Assembly: GCA_018697195.1 (NCBI GenBank)
Contig: CM031858.1
Span: 79,429,133-79,493,132 of the forward strand
DNA length: 64,000 nucleotides
Source: Certhia americana
Taxonomy: Eukaryota > Chordata > Aves > Passeriformes > Certhiidae
Direction: 5' to 3'
Of the stretch, positions 39,380 to 52,449 are shown piece by piece. The first letter of the stretch is position 1. The number at the start of each line of letters is the position of its first letter. The position numbers and the translations under genes are program-made. The notes below the pieces were generated by a model. It had not been told where the DNA came from and ran no database searches. It saw nothing but the letters and a program-made list of their open reading frames with translations.

Positions 39380-40030
39380 TGTCCTGGGTTGATGCTGATT
39401 TGTATCCCCATTTGTCTGTTTAGCTCAGAAATAAGTTTGCACCTTTAAAACTGGATCTGAGAGTGAAGGAGAAGCAGTGGAATGTCTGAGGTGGTTGTTT
39501 TCAGCTTTCCTTCACGCAGCCTGTGTTGTCTGCAGTGCAGACAGTAGGAGAGAGCTCTCCTTTTCATTAGGTTTTGGCTAGCCAAAGCAAAGAAGTTCCC
39601 TCGACTGTGGGTTGTTGTTTGTTTTTTTTTCCCCCTCCTTTTCATTGGAACTGTTTGAACCTGCTCTGGACTCAAACCCAGGGGAGCCCCAGGAGCTCAG
39701 ACCTGTGTCCCACGGGGCCTGGCCTGGGCCCGGCATTTCCCAGCATGGAGGAACTGGCAGCAATGGAGTGAGCTGAGCTACAGCCCACTCTCTCAGGGAG
39801 AGACTTTCTGAACTCAGCCTCTCTGCGGAGCGGAGAGAGGCTTTGTCGTTTAGTATTGTTCACTTGTTATGCTGGGGAGTGCTTTGCTTGTTAAATAAAC
39901 AATTTTTTTCCACTTTCCTCCAAGGAAATTTTTTTTTTCCTGAACCAACTGTTGAAGGGGCCAGTTGGAATGTCTTTCTAGATGGACCCCACTTGGTGGT
40001 TTCTCCCCAAATTTGCCCTAAACCAGGACA
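39380..40030 (+). mobile_element. Solo LTR with 8-base terminal inverted repeats
   Basis: Starts TGTCCTGGGTT and ends AAACCAGGACA, giving perfect TGTCCTGG/CCAGGACA inverted ends. AATAAA lies at 39894-39899. The flanks ATGAG (39375-39379) and GTGAG (40031-40035) form a 5-base duplication with one mismatch. It is 651 bases long with no internal genes. The short frames inside it are not genes. Confidence 0.75.
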
Positions 40031-40254
40031 GTGAGTAAGGCCTTCTTAAAGACTACTTGGAAGTAAATATTAATTTAAAATGTCATAACCATACAAAACA
40101 AAAACACTTCCCTCCATCACTTTCTACATTCTGAAATCTATGTGTGGAAGGATTTAACTTCCTTTAGTTGTGAGTGTATTAGTAAATTAGAGAGGGAGAG
40201 AAAACAAGGAAGACATTTGACTTTGAATGTTTTCGAACTGAAGACTTCTAGTAT

Positions 40255-40880
40255 TGTTGGGAATGGGTTCCTGAGTTTGCTAAATTGGTTGTAATAAGTT
40301 CCTAAGTTTATTAAATTAGTTGTTGGTTGATGCTGTTCCTAAGTCTGTAAGTCAAATCTCGTGTTAATTGTTAACAGAATAAATTACCTTGTCCCCCCGC
40401 AACTGTACTTTCCTATCCCGTCGGGAAATGCCACCGTTGCTTCACAAAACAGTGCCTGCCACTAAGGAGGGGGAGACAACCACCGTGAATATGCAAATGA
40501 GAGATGAAAGAGCCCATTTGACACCAAATGCCTCTAAAACAAGGAGCCTACGTGATATCTTGAAAAACCAACACCATACTGCACCTGAGAAAAGGCTGAG
40601 CAATCCTCCCATGGCACTTTTCGATTTGGAATGTGGTCACATAATCTGAATGGAAGTCAACCAGTGTGACACCCCTGGACTACGAGGGAGCCGTTGTCTT
40701 CCCAAAGACTTTAGTGAGGCTGGAAGCCCCAGCTCTGCCCTGAGGCAAAGCTGCTACATGTCATCTATGGGAGCAGCGGTGGTGTGCGCGACCCCTCGGG
40801 CTCCCACCCCAAAGAGCTGATTTCAATAAAGGCCATTTGAAAAGAGCTGGTCTCCTGGCCCTTTTCTTTTTTACATCTCA
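40255..40880 (+). mobile_element. Solo LTR with 4-base GTAT target duplication (class I-like)
   Basis: Starts TGTTGGGAATGG and ends TTTTTTACATCTCA. It is flanked by GTAT at 40251-40254 and 40881-40884; four-base duplications are typical of gammaretrovirus-like ERV1. AATAAA at 40825-40830, about 50 bases before the 3' edge, sets the + orientation. A GC-richer U3/R segment precedes it. The 86-codon frame at 40389 is inside the LTR and is not a gene. Confidence 0.7.
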
Positions 40881-43324
40881 GTATCAGCTAGTAAAACAGC
40901 TGAACAAATATTTCTTCCTGAGTTACTGTGGAAGAAGTGCCATGCAACTTCTATTTTTAGCTAATGGATTTAGGTCTTTTCAAGGATGATCTGGTAGGCA
41001 CGTCTCAAACTAAGATTGGTAGGAAGAGTCCAAAGGGTGGCTGGAGGTTTAAATAACTTCTAAGTGACTGGAAAGAAATCAGCAAGCTCAGCATAGCTAC
41101 TGAACTGTTTCAATGAATATGCTGTGCATAACAGAGTGACACAGTGCAAAGGAAGTGCCTTTTTATTAACATCTGTATTGGCATAGATATGTAGTGCACA
41201 AGTTATTTGCATCCTGCTTGTTTGGTCAAACCTTTAGGATTTATTCTTGGACTGTATCTTAAAGTTTTTTCCCCACCCTAAATGATTCTGTAACTTATTC
41301 AGTGTCAGTACATCACGTCTCAGCTGCAGAGCTGGCTTCTGTCTCTGGAGCATGAGAAGGGCTTTTCTTGTGACTGGTAGGTCAGAGAGTTACTCCTGTG
41401 AGCTCAGTTGCACCTGTGAATTCAGACTTAAAAAGCTGTAGAGCAATTTAGTTCAGCTGTGTCCGAACAACTCTAAAAAACTGTGAACAAGTGTGGTAAA
41501 AAAGCCTAAATTCAGCACAGCAATTGACACCCTTGAATGTAGTATTACTAAAAGGGGAAAAAAATATTCCATATCTGTTTAGTTGCTTCTGTGTGGATTC
41601 AGGTGTTCTTTTGTTGCCAGCAACTAAACTTAAGATAGTTTTGGGATCAACTTGCAAGGGCCTGAATCAAAGGCCTTGTCTGATATCCATCCGGAAAAAA
41701 ATGTGAGCTTTTAGCTGACAAACTATTTTTTTGGCTATTCCATGGAAAACAAATTATCCAAATGCAAGTTTTGTTATTAGTGCTAAGGTAGTTACCCAGA
41801 AACATCCTAGCTACAACCAGGCTTTTAGTTATTGATTTACTTATTTTGTGGTTTGTATATCAGAAAAACATCAGGCATGTGTCTTTAAGGCTTGTGCTGC
41901 TGACTCCCCTTCCAGCTTAAGTAAATTAAGGGCAATAGAACAGAAAATACAAACAACTACAAACATCACTGCTTTCACTCAAAAGGATAACAAAAGAGCT
42001 TGTAGAAAGTAGTTAACATCTGTAAAAATATTTATTACCTTAAGAAGTGATAAATAACATGAATAATCAGTTTGCCCAGCTTCCCATGCTGATCTAAAAA
42101 AAATGCAAATAAATTTTTTGACCTTCATAGCGATAACTTCAAAGAAGTTGCATTTTTTACAAATTTCTATTTCACCATCTCTTATGCCTAAAATGGAAAT
42201 GTTGTTAAAAATTTGTCTCTAGTAATCTTTTACATTTTTTAGACTGTGCATTTGTCCTAGGCTTAATGAAAGAAGGAAATTTTAATTAGTAGTTATCATG
42301 ACCTCTTAAAATTAGGATGATTACTAATTTTTCTATATTAGCTAGTTGCTCCTACAGGTAGAAATAGGCTTCATGGTAGTAATGATCAGTTCAGAGACCA
42401 TAATTATGATGTGAATTTGGGTTTAGATTTGTTATTTTCTCATTTGCTTATCCTGAATTTTCATTTGCCATTCTAGCACATCGTAGTTACTCAGTTTTGG
42501 AAGTTTCTGTAATTCTTTGTGCTCCTCCTTGTTACCTTTACCTTGAATAACATAGTTTTGTCTGCAGATGTCACTCTTGTAGCTTTTCCTTTTTCACCTG
42601 ACTGTGCAGATGCCTGGAGTGCTCCACTTACACCTTAAAACTGTTGCTGTAAGATCTAACTATTAGTTTTTTCCTTATCCTCTCCATAACAGCATTTAAT
42701 CAAGTCTCTGTCTTTGAAGGTAATTTCCCTTATGCTTTTCCTAAAAGACAGACAATTGATCTTTTAAAAAGCTTTATTTGCAAATGCATATAATGTAGCT
42801 CAATCTTCTTTTCACTAATGCTTATTAACCTCTTTAGTGAACCTCTGTAGTTCATGATGAGTGTTTCTGCCTTTCACAAAAATATTTTTTGAGTTTTCCT
42901 TTGGAAATTAAATAATTTGAGCTGCCTCTTAATTATATGCTTTAATATAGTGTCTCTGACTTTACCTACCAAGGCTTCCTCATCAGGTGTTTCTCATTCA
43001 ACTAGCCCTGAAGGAATGCATTTATTTTATTGGCCGGTGCCCAGTCCTCAGATACTGATGCAGAGTACATGTCACATTAAGAACTTTTACTCTTTTGTCT
43101 TTGAGTTCCTTTGCAATTTTGGGGCATCTAGCCATTTGAGGTGTTACTTTCATTTATTTAAAAAAAAAACCCAACCAAACAAGCAAGGTTTTTTTTTTCT
43201 TTTTTAGCTTATAAACTCGTCATCTGGCCCTAATATATTGCCTCCTTAATGCGAGGTGTCTGTGGCGAAAATACTGAATTCTGCAGCAAAAACGAATTTA
43301 GTACTCTTCTATTGCTTTCTTATT

Positions 43325-43998
43325 GAATCACAGAATAGTTTGGCTTGGAAGGGATCTTAAAGAACATCTAGTTTTAACCCCTCTGACATGGGCAGGGACA
43401 CCTTCCACTAGACCAGGTTGCTCAAAGCCCCATCCAGCCGGGCCTTGAACACCTCCAGGGATGGGGCATCCACAGTCTCTCTGGGCAACCTGTTCTCTTG
43501 TCTCACCATCCTCAAAATAAAGATTTTCTTCCAAATATCTAATATATACCTACTATCTTTCGGTTTGACTCTATTTCCCCTTGTCATGTCACTATGTGCT
43601 CATATAAAAAGTCCATCTGTCTTTCTTGTACCTCTGTTCAGGTACTGGAAAGCCACAATTAAGTCACCCCAAGGCATTTTCTGTTCCAGGCTGGCCAAAC
43701 ACAATTTTCTCAGTGTTTTGCCTTAGGACAGGTGTTCCATCCCTCTAATAATCTTGCTGGCCCTCCTCTGGACTCACTCCAACTGATCCATGTCTTTTCT
43801 GTGCTAGTTGTGGCACTTCTGCCCCTCTGCTCTGGTGAGACTCCACTTGCATCCTCTCCCTCCCCTGCTGCCCACGCTGCTCTGGATGCTGCCCAGGACA
43901 CGTTTGGTTTCTGGACTGTGAGTGCACATGGCTGGGTCATGCCCAGCCTCTCATCCACCAGCATCCCCAAGTCTTGCAATGCCATGGTTTGGGTTTTT
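43325..43998 (-). mobile_element. CR1 LINE 3' fragment
   Basis: Begins GAATCACAGAATAGTTTGG, the inverted CR1 3' terminal octamer-type repeat. It continues with CATGGGCAGGGACACCTTCC, GGCATCCACAGTCTCTCTGG and GGCCCTCCTCTGGACTC. It is about 670 bases long, 5' truncated and moderately diverged. Confidence 0.85.
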
Positions 43999-46900
43999 TT
44001 GAAGACATTGTGGGAAATTTCCTATTATTGTGGTGCACCATGGAAGGGACCTCATTATCAGCACTTTGTATTTCTTATTAGCTATTATTCAGTCTGCTTC
44101 ACCTCGTCTTATTGCATCTTTGTCTAAGCTGTCAGGCTTTAATTTATCTGGATTTTTGCCATCCTATTGTTGTTCCAGCTTTTTGGAAGATGCCTGCTGG
44201 ATTTTTCTCTACCTTTTAGCTGACTGGCTTATGCTTTTTCTCAAGTTTTTTCATGGTAGAAGCTGTGCAATTGCACTCCATTTTCAGTATGGTGTTCATA
44301 AATAGTTTGCATGTTGTGTGCAAAGATTTAATTCTTTTGACTGGTTATTTCTGTCTTCTTTTAGTGGTTCCCCAGTTTGAAGACACATTGGCTTTTCTAA
44401 AGCTTTTGTTAATGCTGTTGTGATGACCTCCCTCTTTAAGGGGAAGGAAGCACCTAAGATTTGTAAATGCTCTTTGGTTAACAGCAACAAAAAAAAAAAG
44501 TAACAGACAATCAGAAAGCTTTATTAGTAAATTACACACTTGCCATGGAAATTTTGTCTAAGTCTCTGACCTACTACATGAACACCCAGCAGGCGTTTGG
44601 ATAAAAGAGTGGGGTAGAAGGGAAAGAATTTCAAGAAGGAGAGATTAATTAAAGAAAAAAATCAGAATGTAAAGGAAGAGAAGGAGGAGAAGCAGAGAAA
44701 ATTAAAGAGTAAGAGATTAATTAAAGAAAGAAAGTAACAGAGGAAAAGGGAGAAAATGATCATCACTTGTTGTTCCAGCATCAGTCCAACTGATAAGCAT
44801 TGATCTAGCTGTGTCAGTTGAACCAGTGAGATATCCAGAGTCCTAGGGGAAACTGCCTATGCTTGGAAAAGTACCTTTTTTATGGACAGGTTTTTCTCGT
44901 TCTATATAAATTAGTTATTATGTGAAGGCCTTTCTGGAAAGGCGTTAGACGGCTTTGGGGGCCATTGGTGTCTCAATCCCACGTGATAGTTCATGCCCAC
45001 TTCCTGCCACTCATTCCTGCACTTGTGCAGTATTGTGTTGTGGTTCCTTCTCAGAGAAAAGTGCTGCTCTGTCTTCAGCCTGGCCTTCCTTCTCCAGCTG
45101 TCTTGTTCTTTCCCATGATGTGTTAATACCATGAAGAGCACCACTCAGCTTGTTGTGCGGTGTGCAGGGATGCATCAGTCCATCCTGTCACCAGTCAGAT
45201 TCTCTGGGCTCTACAGCTGTGAGGTTCTTAAATTTTGTATTTTGTTTGAACATTAATATTTTGAACCTGATATTATGCCTTTTTAGGCACTGTATTTTTG
45301 AATTATGAGCTGTCTGTTACCGATGCCTGAAAAAATTACTATCAGCATCACAATTTGAAACGGTATTTCCCAGGTGTATATGAGTACAGCTGAAGTTACT
45401 TAGTGATTCTGTCCCCTGCCATGGGCCCCCCCACCCTTGTCACTGTCAGCATGTCGCAGTCAATACTTCCAGACTAATTAGGCAGACAGTAATATCATAT
45501 GCTGTGTGTATCTTGTTTGTGACTGAAACTTTATGCTGTTTGGCTCTGGATGACTCACTAAGGTGTTTGAACACTGAACCCTTTTAAACCAGTGTGTACT
45601 TTTCCAATTTCCTGTGTAGTAGATACATTGATGTACAGCACAATAATTATTCTCCTTATGCTGTTCTGGTAGTTTCTAGTACTATTGTTGCAGACATTTC
45701 TTAATTTGACGATAGTATCCCAGATCCCCCAGCTTTGTTTCTAGGACTTTTCCTACTTAGGTAAAAGCAGTTATGTACTTGTTTTAGTTTTCTGTTTTCT
45801 TCCACATTGCTCAAAAGGATAACCTTTTACCGTCCAGCCTTTTGCTATGGCTTGCAGTGTGACAGGTGGAACCCTCTGTTTTATCACATCATTAGCTCCC
45901 TGTATTTCACACAACTGGATGTGTATTTTGAGAACAAATGATCTTTAGGACCTGGAAAGATTTCCTCACACTAGGTTTAAAGCCTCCTCTCTAATATTTA
46001 AGAGCAAAAGCCACAAGGTTTACCTAAATTATTTCTTCCAAAAACATTCCTTTAATTTCAGGAGTGTTTTCATCTTCCAGTGAATCTGGACCAAGTTTCT
46101 TTCCCAGTCTTCAGTTGCATGCTGAGAATTTATCATTCTCTTTAGTCTTTATTCCTTGGGATATTGCAATATTTGAGCAGTGCTAGGGATGCTTGGATAT
46201 CCAATTTTTTGCCTTTGATTGTTGTGCTGGCTAAGTTGATGGGCACAATGTCCACATAATTTGAAATAGGAAAGGGCAGAGAAGGTGTGAGGTTTTGTAG
46301 TTCCTTAAAATGGAAAATGTATGACTTCCATGGTTACCTGAATGGCAATTTTCTCTCCTCACAATAATGTCTCTTCCTGTGGTAAGACCGTGCATCCCGT
46401 TAGTCCTGGTGAACAGAAGGCTAATTATTTATCTGTTAGCTATATAATTGTTTTATCTTTAAATTTTATTTTATTAGCAGTGGATCAAATAGGCAAGCAT
46501 AGCCTGGAGAACAAATATTTTCTCTAAGGCAGAACAGGGATTTTACACTAGGACTTCCTACATGGTAGGTTAGTTCTCTAAGCAGTACTAACTTTCACGT
46601 AAAATATTTGTTGAATAACAACATAACGTTATTAAAGGTTAAAGTCTTAGTCATATCTGTTACCTCATTAAGCAAGTAAGAAGTGTAATTTTCAGCTATG
46701 ATAGGTTTTTTTTTCTTTTTTTTTTTTAATATCTTTGAGCTGAAGATATTAGGTGGCTAACAAATTGTAATACACTTGTTAGATATTTTAAGACAAAAAG
46801 CATTTTTTGGAATGACAAGTGATCTGTGTGCCTGCTAGTGCAGGAAATCACTAAATATGTTGGAGTTTTAATTTTTCTCAGCAAAGAAGTTAAAAGTCTC

Positions 46901-47256
46901 AGTGTTATCTGGCTTTGAAAGCAGCTCAAGGTAATGTCTACTTTCAGCTCTGGTTATTTGCATGGTAGTTGTATCAAGAGAATACAGCAGTGTAGAATAT
47001 CCTTTTCTTTAAGTTCCTTCAGTTATATTTAGTGTAGATTTTCACCTGTGATTTTTAAGTGATCATCTCTGTAAATGATATTTTACGTGCTAAATTTTAT
47101 ATAGACTATTTTGTGAACAATCATGAAAGTCATGTGCCCTTTCAGCTTTTAACCACTAGATGGTAGCTAACTACTGTCTACTACTCCTAATTGCCTGCAG
47201 GAAAAGAACCCTCATTGCCAGAACTGTGCAGTGCAACAGTAACAGAAAAAAATAAT

Positions 47257-47600
47257 AGAATCATAGAATATACTGAGTTGGAAGGGACCCATCAGGATAA
47301 TGGAATCCAACTCCTGGCTCTACTCAGAACACCTCGGGCCTTGCACCATGTGCCTGAGAGCATTGTCCAAACACTTCTTGAACTCTGTCAGGCTGGTGCT
47401 GTGACCACTGCCCTGGGGAGCCTGTTGTAGTGTTTACTCAGCCTCTGGATAAAAAACCTTTTTCTGATATCCAACCTAATCTTCCTCTTACTCAGCTTTA
47501 GGCCATTCCCTTGGGTCCTGTCACTGGTCACCACAGAGAAGAGAGCAGTGTCTGTCCCTCTTCTTCCCATCTTGCTGTGGGGATGGAGCCATGCAGAACC
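47257..47600 (-). mobile_element. CR1 LINE 3' fragment, different subfamily
   Basis: Starts AGAATCATAGAATATACTGAG and goes on with GGAAGGGACCCATCAGG and 'ccaacctaatcttcctctta' near 47475. It is the reverse complement of a CR1 3' end, 5' truncated. Confidence 0.8.
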
Positions 47601-48959
47601 CTACAGTGACTGGTCTTCAGCCTAATGTTACCCCATTTACTAATTTTGATCATTTGGAAAATGAACAAAGTCTTTTGACATTGTGAAATGAACCTTCATA
47701 ATTCTTAAAATAGTATGACAACTCAATATTTTAGTTTGAAAAGTGTTTCTCTGACACATTTCATAGTTTTACTCTACTGCTCAGTGGTAATTTTACCCCC
47801 AAATCTGACTTAATGCTTTGCTGGGTGCTGAGCAGAGCCAAGGTTAGCCAGAGACATATGACAGACTAAAATTATTCTTAGAATTCTCAGTTATAATACA
47901 AGATTACATATCCTCATTAATGTATAAATTAAATTATTAAAAATAATCCAACTTCACCATGGATCTTGCACTCCTGAAGCATCTGGGGAGGAAATGCATT
48001 CTTCAAATCACAGATCTGAGGTGAATCACCACTAAAATAAGGGTAAAAGAGGAGGTTTTTAAAAAGTTGCTTAAAATCTGCAAGAATACTTTTTCCCCAA
48101 ATTATAAAAATGTTTCCATAAGTCAGATCTGGTAATGGGATAGAACAGGGAGTCCTTGTTAAGCTCTGTCTCAGCAAGAACTGTTCTGGTCAAAAATCTG
48201 AAAAAAGTCTACCTGGACTATATGATCCGTTTATACAGCCATTATATACTATCCAGTCTAATGCTCTAGTGGATGAAAAGCAAATTCCTAAAGTGTTTTT
48301 ATAGCAGTTTAAGCCAAAATCAGCTAAACTATATTTAAGGCTGAGCATCATTTGTTTTTGTGGCCAAAGTATAGGTAGAGGTTATAAGAGTCTAGCATAT
48401 AATTGTTGACCAAAAGGTTGCTTCTCAGGCCTCTGGGTTGGTTAATGTTGTGCAAAACTGGCTTGCTGGAAGTCTGACTTTCGACCCAAGGACAACAGTG
48501 ACCAGATGATGGCAGTTAAGCACTGTCTCAACCATTTTGTTATTTTCTGTTTTCTTTTTTACAACTTAATGAGATGGAAGATCACAGGAATTGGAATTCC
48601 ATAAATGTCAATGATGTTTGAACGACTCTAACCAGTATTGGTGTATATTCTAGTACTGTAAATGCAGTCTGCCCCCAGGGTTCTGAGGATATAGTACAGC
48701 TGCAAGGAGAGCTCCTTTGTAACGTAATGATTTGTGATTATTTGATGCCAACACGTATATGGGTTCCCTTCATGGATTAGATTAATCCTTGTCATGATTG
48801 ACAGTCATTTTAATTCTAAAAATGTCACATTCCAAGTTACTTAAATGATTGAGATTTTTGGAGTTTGAAGACTATTTGTTTCTGCAAATGATAAATGAGC
48901 TGACAGATGCTCTGTTAGGCTTGCCACTTGCAAACAAGAAAACTAGTTGAAGATGGAAA

Positions 48960-50661
48960 GTTGAGATAAGATTTAGCTGCAGGGATCATGAGATTGTGGA
49001 GCTTAAAACCCTGAAAGAACCTTAGACTTTAGAACATCAGATTTTTGACTTCTTCAGGGAATCTTTTTGGTGGGAACCCTTGAAGGACTTCCCTAGTGGG
49101 AAACAAGGCTGAAGAAGACTTTGTGACCTGCCAGTATAATGTCATTGGAGTACACAGACAGGCCATTAAATGTGCAAATGGAAGGGGAGACCTTGTAGGA
49201 GGCCAGTATGGAAGAACACAGAGGGTATGAATTCAAACATGCAAGCCTCCTTAGAAGCTTGGGATGAAGTAGAATCAGGGGTGGGCCACCCAGGAAGGAG
49301 ATAGATACAATGCCTGAGTTCACAGAGTAATTAATAATAATAATAATAATAATTAATTATATTATTCAGTTAAGAAGCTCAGATGGAGTTCAAACTTGTG
49401 GCGGGCAAAGAGAAATGACAATTTCCTTTTTAAGTACACTGGCAGCACAAGAAAATGTAGGCCCACTGCTCAGGGGAACAGGGGACTAAGGAGCAAAGAA
49501 CATGGGAAGGCTGAAGTTTTCAGTGACTTTTAAAATCAGTTTTCATGAGCTGGCTCTGCCTTCCAGCTCTTTTAGACCTTCAAGCCTCCTTGTATAGTGA
49601 ACAAAAATGAGAGACAATCCATGGTAGCCAAAGATACTATTAGAGAGCACTTAAGCCAATTGTACAGAAATCCATGGGAGCAGATAAGATACATCTGAGG
49701 ATCCTGAGAGAGGAAACTAATTTAATTTTGAGGCCCATCTCTCTTTGAAATGCCATGATGATCTGGGGAGGTTCCTGATAACTGGAAAAAGACAAAGCTA
49801 CTGCTGTGAGAGAATTAATTTGGTTGGAAAAGACCTTTGAGATCATCAAGTCCAACCTATAACTGAACACCAGTGTGTCAACTAGATTGTGGCACTAAGA
49901 AACTCACAATGTTTCTTAAACACTTCCAGGGACAGTGACTCCATCACCTCCCTGAACAGCGCCTTCCAATGTCTAGTCACCCTTTCTGTGAAGAAATTCT
50001 TCCTCATGTCCAGCCTAAACCTCCCCTGGTGCAGCTTAAGACTGTGTCCTCCTTTTCTTTGAAGAGGAGAAAAGGGAGGATCCTGGAAATGACACACTAA
50101 TCAGCTGCTCCTGGTAAGATTGTGGGGGATACTGTATTGGAAGCCATTTCACGTGAAGCACCAAGAAGCTGACTGTGAGCAGCAATCAAATTTACCAGTG
50201 CCACATTCCTCAGCATCAGCCTGATTGCCCTCTGTGGTAAGGTGGGTGGCTGTGTAGACAAACAGGAAGCAGTGGTGGGTGCTGAGAGAACTCTGCTTGT
50301 TTAGCCACAGGAAGAAAAAGCTAAGGGGAGATCTTATTGCAGCCTATAATTGTCTAATGAGAGGGTAAATAGAGAACAGAGCTGAACCCTTCATTAAGGC
50401 TTGTGGTAATAAGAGCCAACGTGTACAAAGTGGAACGTGGCAGATTTCAGCTAGATGGGAACAATCTTTATGCTGGATGGCCAAGTTATGTTGGGCACAG
50501 TTATATAGCTCCAGAGGCTGCAGAATTTCCACCCTTAGAGATACTCAGTCTGCAAACATTGCTGAACAACCCACTCCAATTGGACCTGCTCTGAGCAAAA
50601 AATTGGTCTAGAAGGCTTTCAGAGATACTAAAAAATTCTCATAATGTTGTGATTCTGTAAG
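48960..50661 (+). mobile_element. Truncated CR1 LINE, plus strand, split by another CR1
   Basis: Fragments of CR1 ORF2 and 3' end appear in order. A region around TTTGACTTCTTCAGGGAAT (about 49045) comes first, then the 'ccatgggagcagataag...gggaggttcctgataactgg' segment (49670-49790). After the nested copy come the 'attggaagccatttc' segment (50136 on) and the classical 3' end (50297-50661), which closes with TTGTGATTCTGTAAG. It is strongly eroded, with deletions and stops throughout. It is interrupted at 49806-50093 by a minus-strand CR1. A (TAA)n run lies at about 49328-49353. Confidence 0.6.
49806..50093 (-). mobile_element. CR1 3'-end fragment nested in the plus-strand CR1
   Basis: Reads GAATTAATTTGGTTGGAAAAGACC and onward through GTCCAACCTATAACTGAACACC and CCTTTCTGTGAAGAAATTC. 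This is the reverse complement of a CR1 3' region, so its 3' terminus is at the left. Confidence 0.75.
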
Positions 50662-50850
50662 TTATTTGCTATGACTTTATAGCATTTTAGCAAAAAGATC
50701 CATGATTTCTAGCTGGTTTTTCAAGAGACTTAAATGAGGGGTTTTTCCTCCTTACCTTTTAAAAAAAGAATTTTTATTGCTGCGTGACAAAGTTAAGCCA
50801 GTTAAGCTGAGCTTTTACTTTCCAAATCACATACATCATGCAAAGAAGTA

Positions 50851-51292
50851 TAGAATCATAGAATGTTTTTTGGTTGTAAGGAACCTCAAAGATCAACTGT
50901 TTCCAACCCCTCTGCCATGGGCAGGGACACATGCCACTAGACCAGATTGTTCAGAGCCCCAGCCAGCCTTGAACACATCCAGTATTGGGGCATCCACAGC
51001 TTCCCTGGGCAACCTGTGCCAGTTCCTCACCCCCCTCACAGTGAAGAGCCTGCTGTCCTGCAGAATAAGGCCATTCCCCCTTGTCCTATCACTACCATGA
51101 CTTTGTGAATAGTCCCTCCAGCCTTCTTTTAGGCCCCCTTTAGGAAATGGTAGGTGCTGGAGGGTCTCCCCCAGTGCCTGCTCTTGTCCAGGCAGCACAG
51201 CTCTGACCCTCTCAGCCTATCCTCACAAGAAAGCTGCTCCTGTCCTGTGATCAGCTTAGTGGCTCTACTCTGGACTCTGTCCAACAGGATGT
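50851..51292 (-). mobile_element. CR1 LINE 3' fragment
   Basis: Starts TAGAATCATAGAATG and contains CCATGGGCAGGGACACATGCC, GGGCATCCACAGCTTCCCTG and CATTCCCCCTTGTCCTATCA. It is the same subfamily type as 43325-43998, 190 bases past the older plus-strand CR1. Confidence 0.85.
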
Positions 51293-52301
51293 AAATAATT
51301 AATTCCTCAATGGTTTGAATTACCCTTAGGAATTAACTTTATATGTAATATTTAATACCATATTTAATTTTAAATTATAAGGGTTCAGAGAACTCAGTGG
51401 ATATTTACTTTTGCCCTAAATGCAATTTTTCAGTCTTTCTCTTTCAATCATGTATGCACAATTGGATTTGACTACAGTAGGTGGGGAAAATGTAGATAAT
51501 GCAGGGATAATGGTTTTTACTCACGTGATTTTTGTCAATGCTAAGGTTGTCAAGTGCTTTTAGACATTACTCACATTGACATGAGTGGAAGCAGAAATAT
51601 TTAGGGACATTTTAAGCCAGAAATAGCTGTAAAATGTCTGTTTTCTTGTTACTAATACTGGATAATTAGATTGTTTTTCTTGGCATTTTCAAGAGGACAT
51701 TGGATTATGTTCAGTCACTGAAGTGGAAAAAATTGCGGCTCTTTTAGGAAGGAAAAAACCAAACATTTCTTGCTGAAGAAAAATTTCTGTATTAAGCAAC
51801 CATTGTACAACTGAAAAATAAGTGTGACTGAATGTGCTTGTATAAAAAACATGAATAGAAATCTCACTAATTTACAAGTCTGTAGGCAAAAGATATTTGA
51901 AAGTTGCTTGACTGTTACTGTATATTTAAACAGTCACCTGTGACAAGGAAACAAAGATGCCTGTTGACACAAGGATTGCTTCAGAAGGCTAAACACAAAT
52001 CAGAGAAGCAGTTATAAAATTGACTTCTGCAAATAGTTATAGTGCCCTTGAGTATGATGAATTGTATCCAGGCATGTTTGTATGTAAACAGAATCACCTT
52101 AACAACGCTGTGTTTGGTAGCAGTAACTTTCAAGGCCTAATCTATAGGCAGTAAATTCTGGTGGCTAGAGACTTCTTGTTTCTGTGGTGGTGCAATTTAA
52201 TTTTCCAGCAATTTGTGTGCACACTAGAACTGAATTTTAAATACAGAGATAAGGTTAATAGGTGCTGGTGTTTTTTTTTTGGTCCTTACTCTGTTTTCCA
52301 G

Positions 52302-52449
52302 ATTTATTTTGGAATTCCTACTAAAAGGAAAGAAACAAGTGCAAAGAAAATGTTGGGGGAAAGTGCAAAATGATGAACGTAGAAGTTTTCCCCATGGGTT
52401 AGGGCTTGTTCCTGAAAAACAGTGCTTTATGCTTATATTGAATTGTACA
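52302..52449 (+). other. DNAH5: Probable 5' UTR part of the DNAH5 start exon, with strong splice acceptor
   Basis: A run of ten T followed by GGTCCTTACTCTGTTTTCCAG (52271-52301) is a textbook 3' splice site. It lies 148 bases upstream of the dynein ATG, with no other AG between the T-run and the CAG. This indicates that the ATG exon is not the first exon of the transcript. The 148 bases are open in the dynein frame but show no conserved protein signature, so they are more likely untranslated. Whether upstream ATGs here are used is not visible. Confidence 0.55.

Larger units (their letters stand above)
40881..48959. other. AT-rich non-coding stretch with CR1 fragments
   Basis: Outside the CR1 pieces at 43325 and 47257 I see no gene. 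A purine-rich patch at about 44625-44760 contains GAGATTAATTAAAGAAA twice (near 44641 and 44713). A T-run lies at about 46708-46728. Confidence 0.5.

Noticed and set aside
39574..40649. ORFs of 61-86 codons at 39.57-40.65 kb
   Set aside because: Inside the two solo LTRs; no protein family resemblance.
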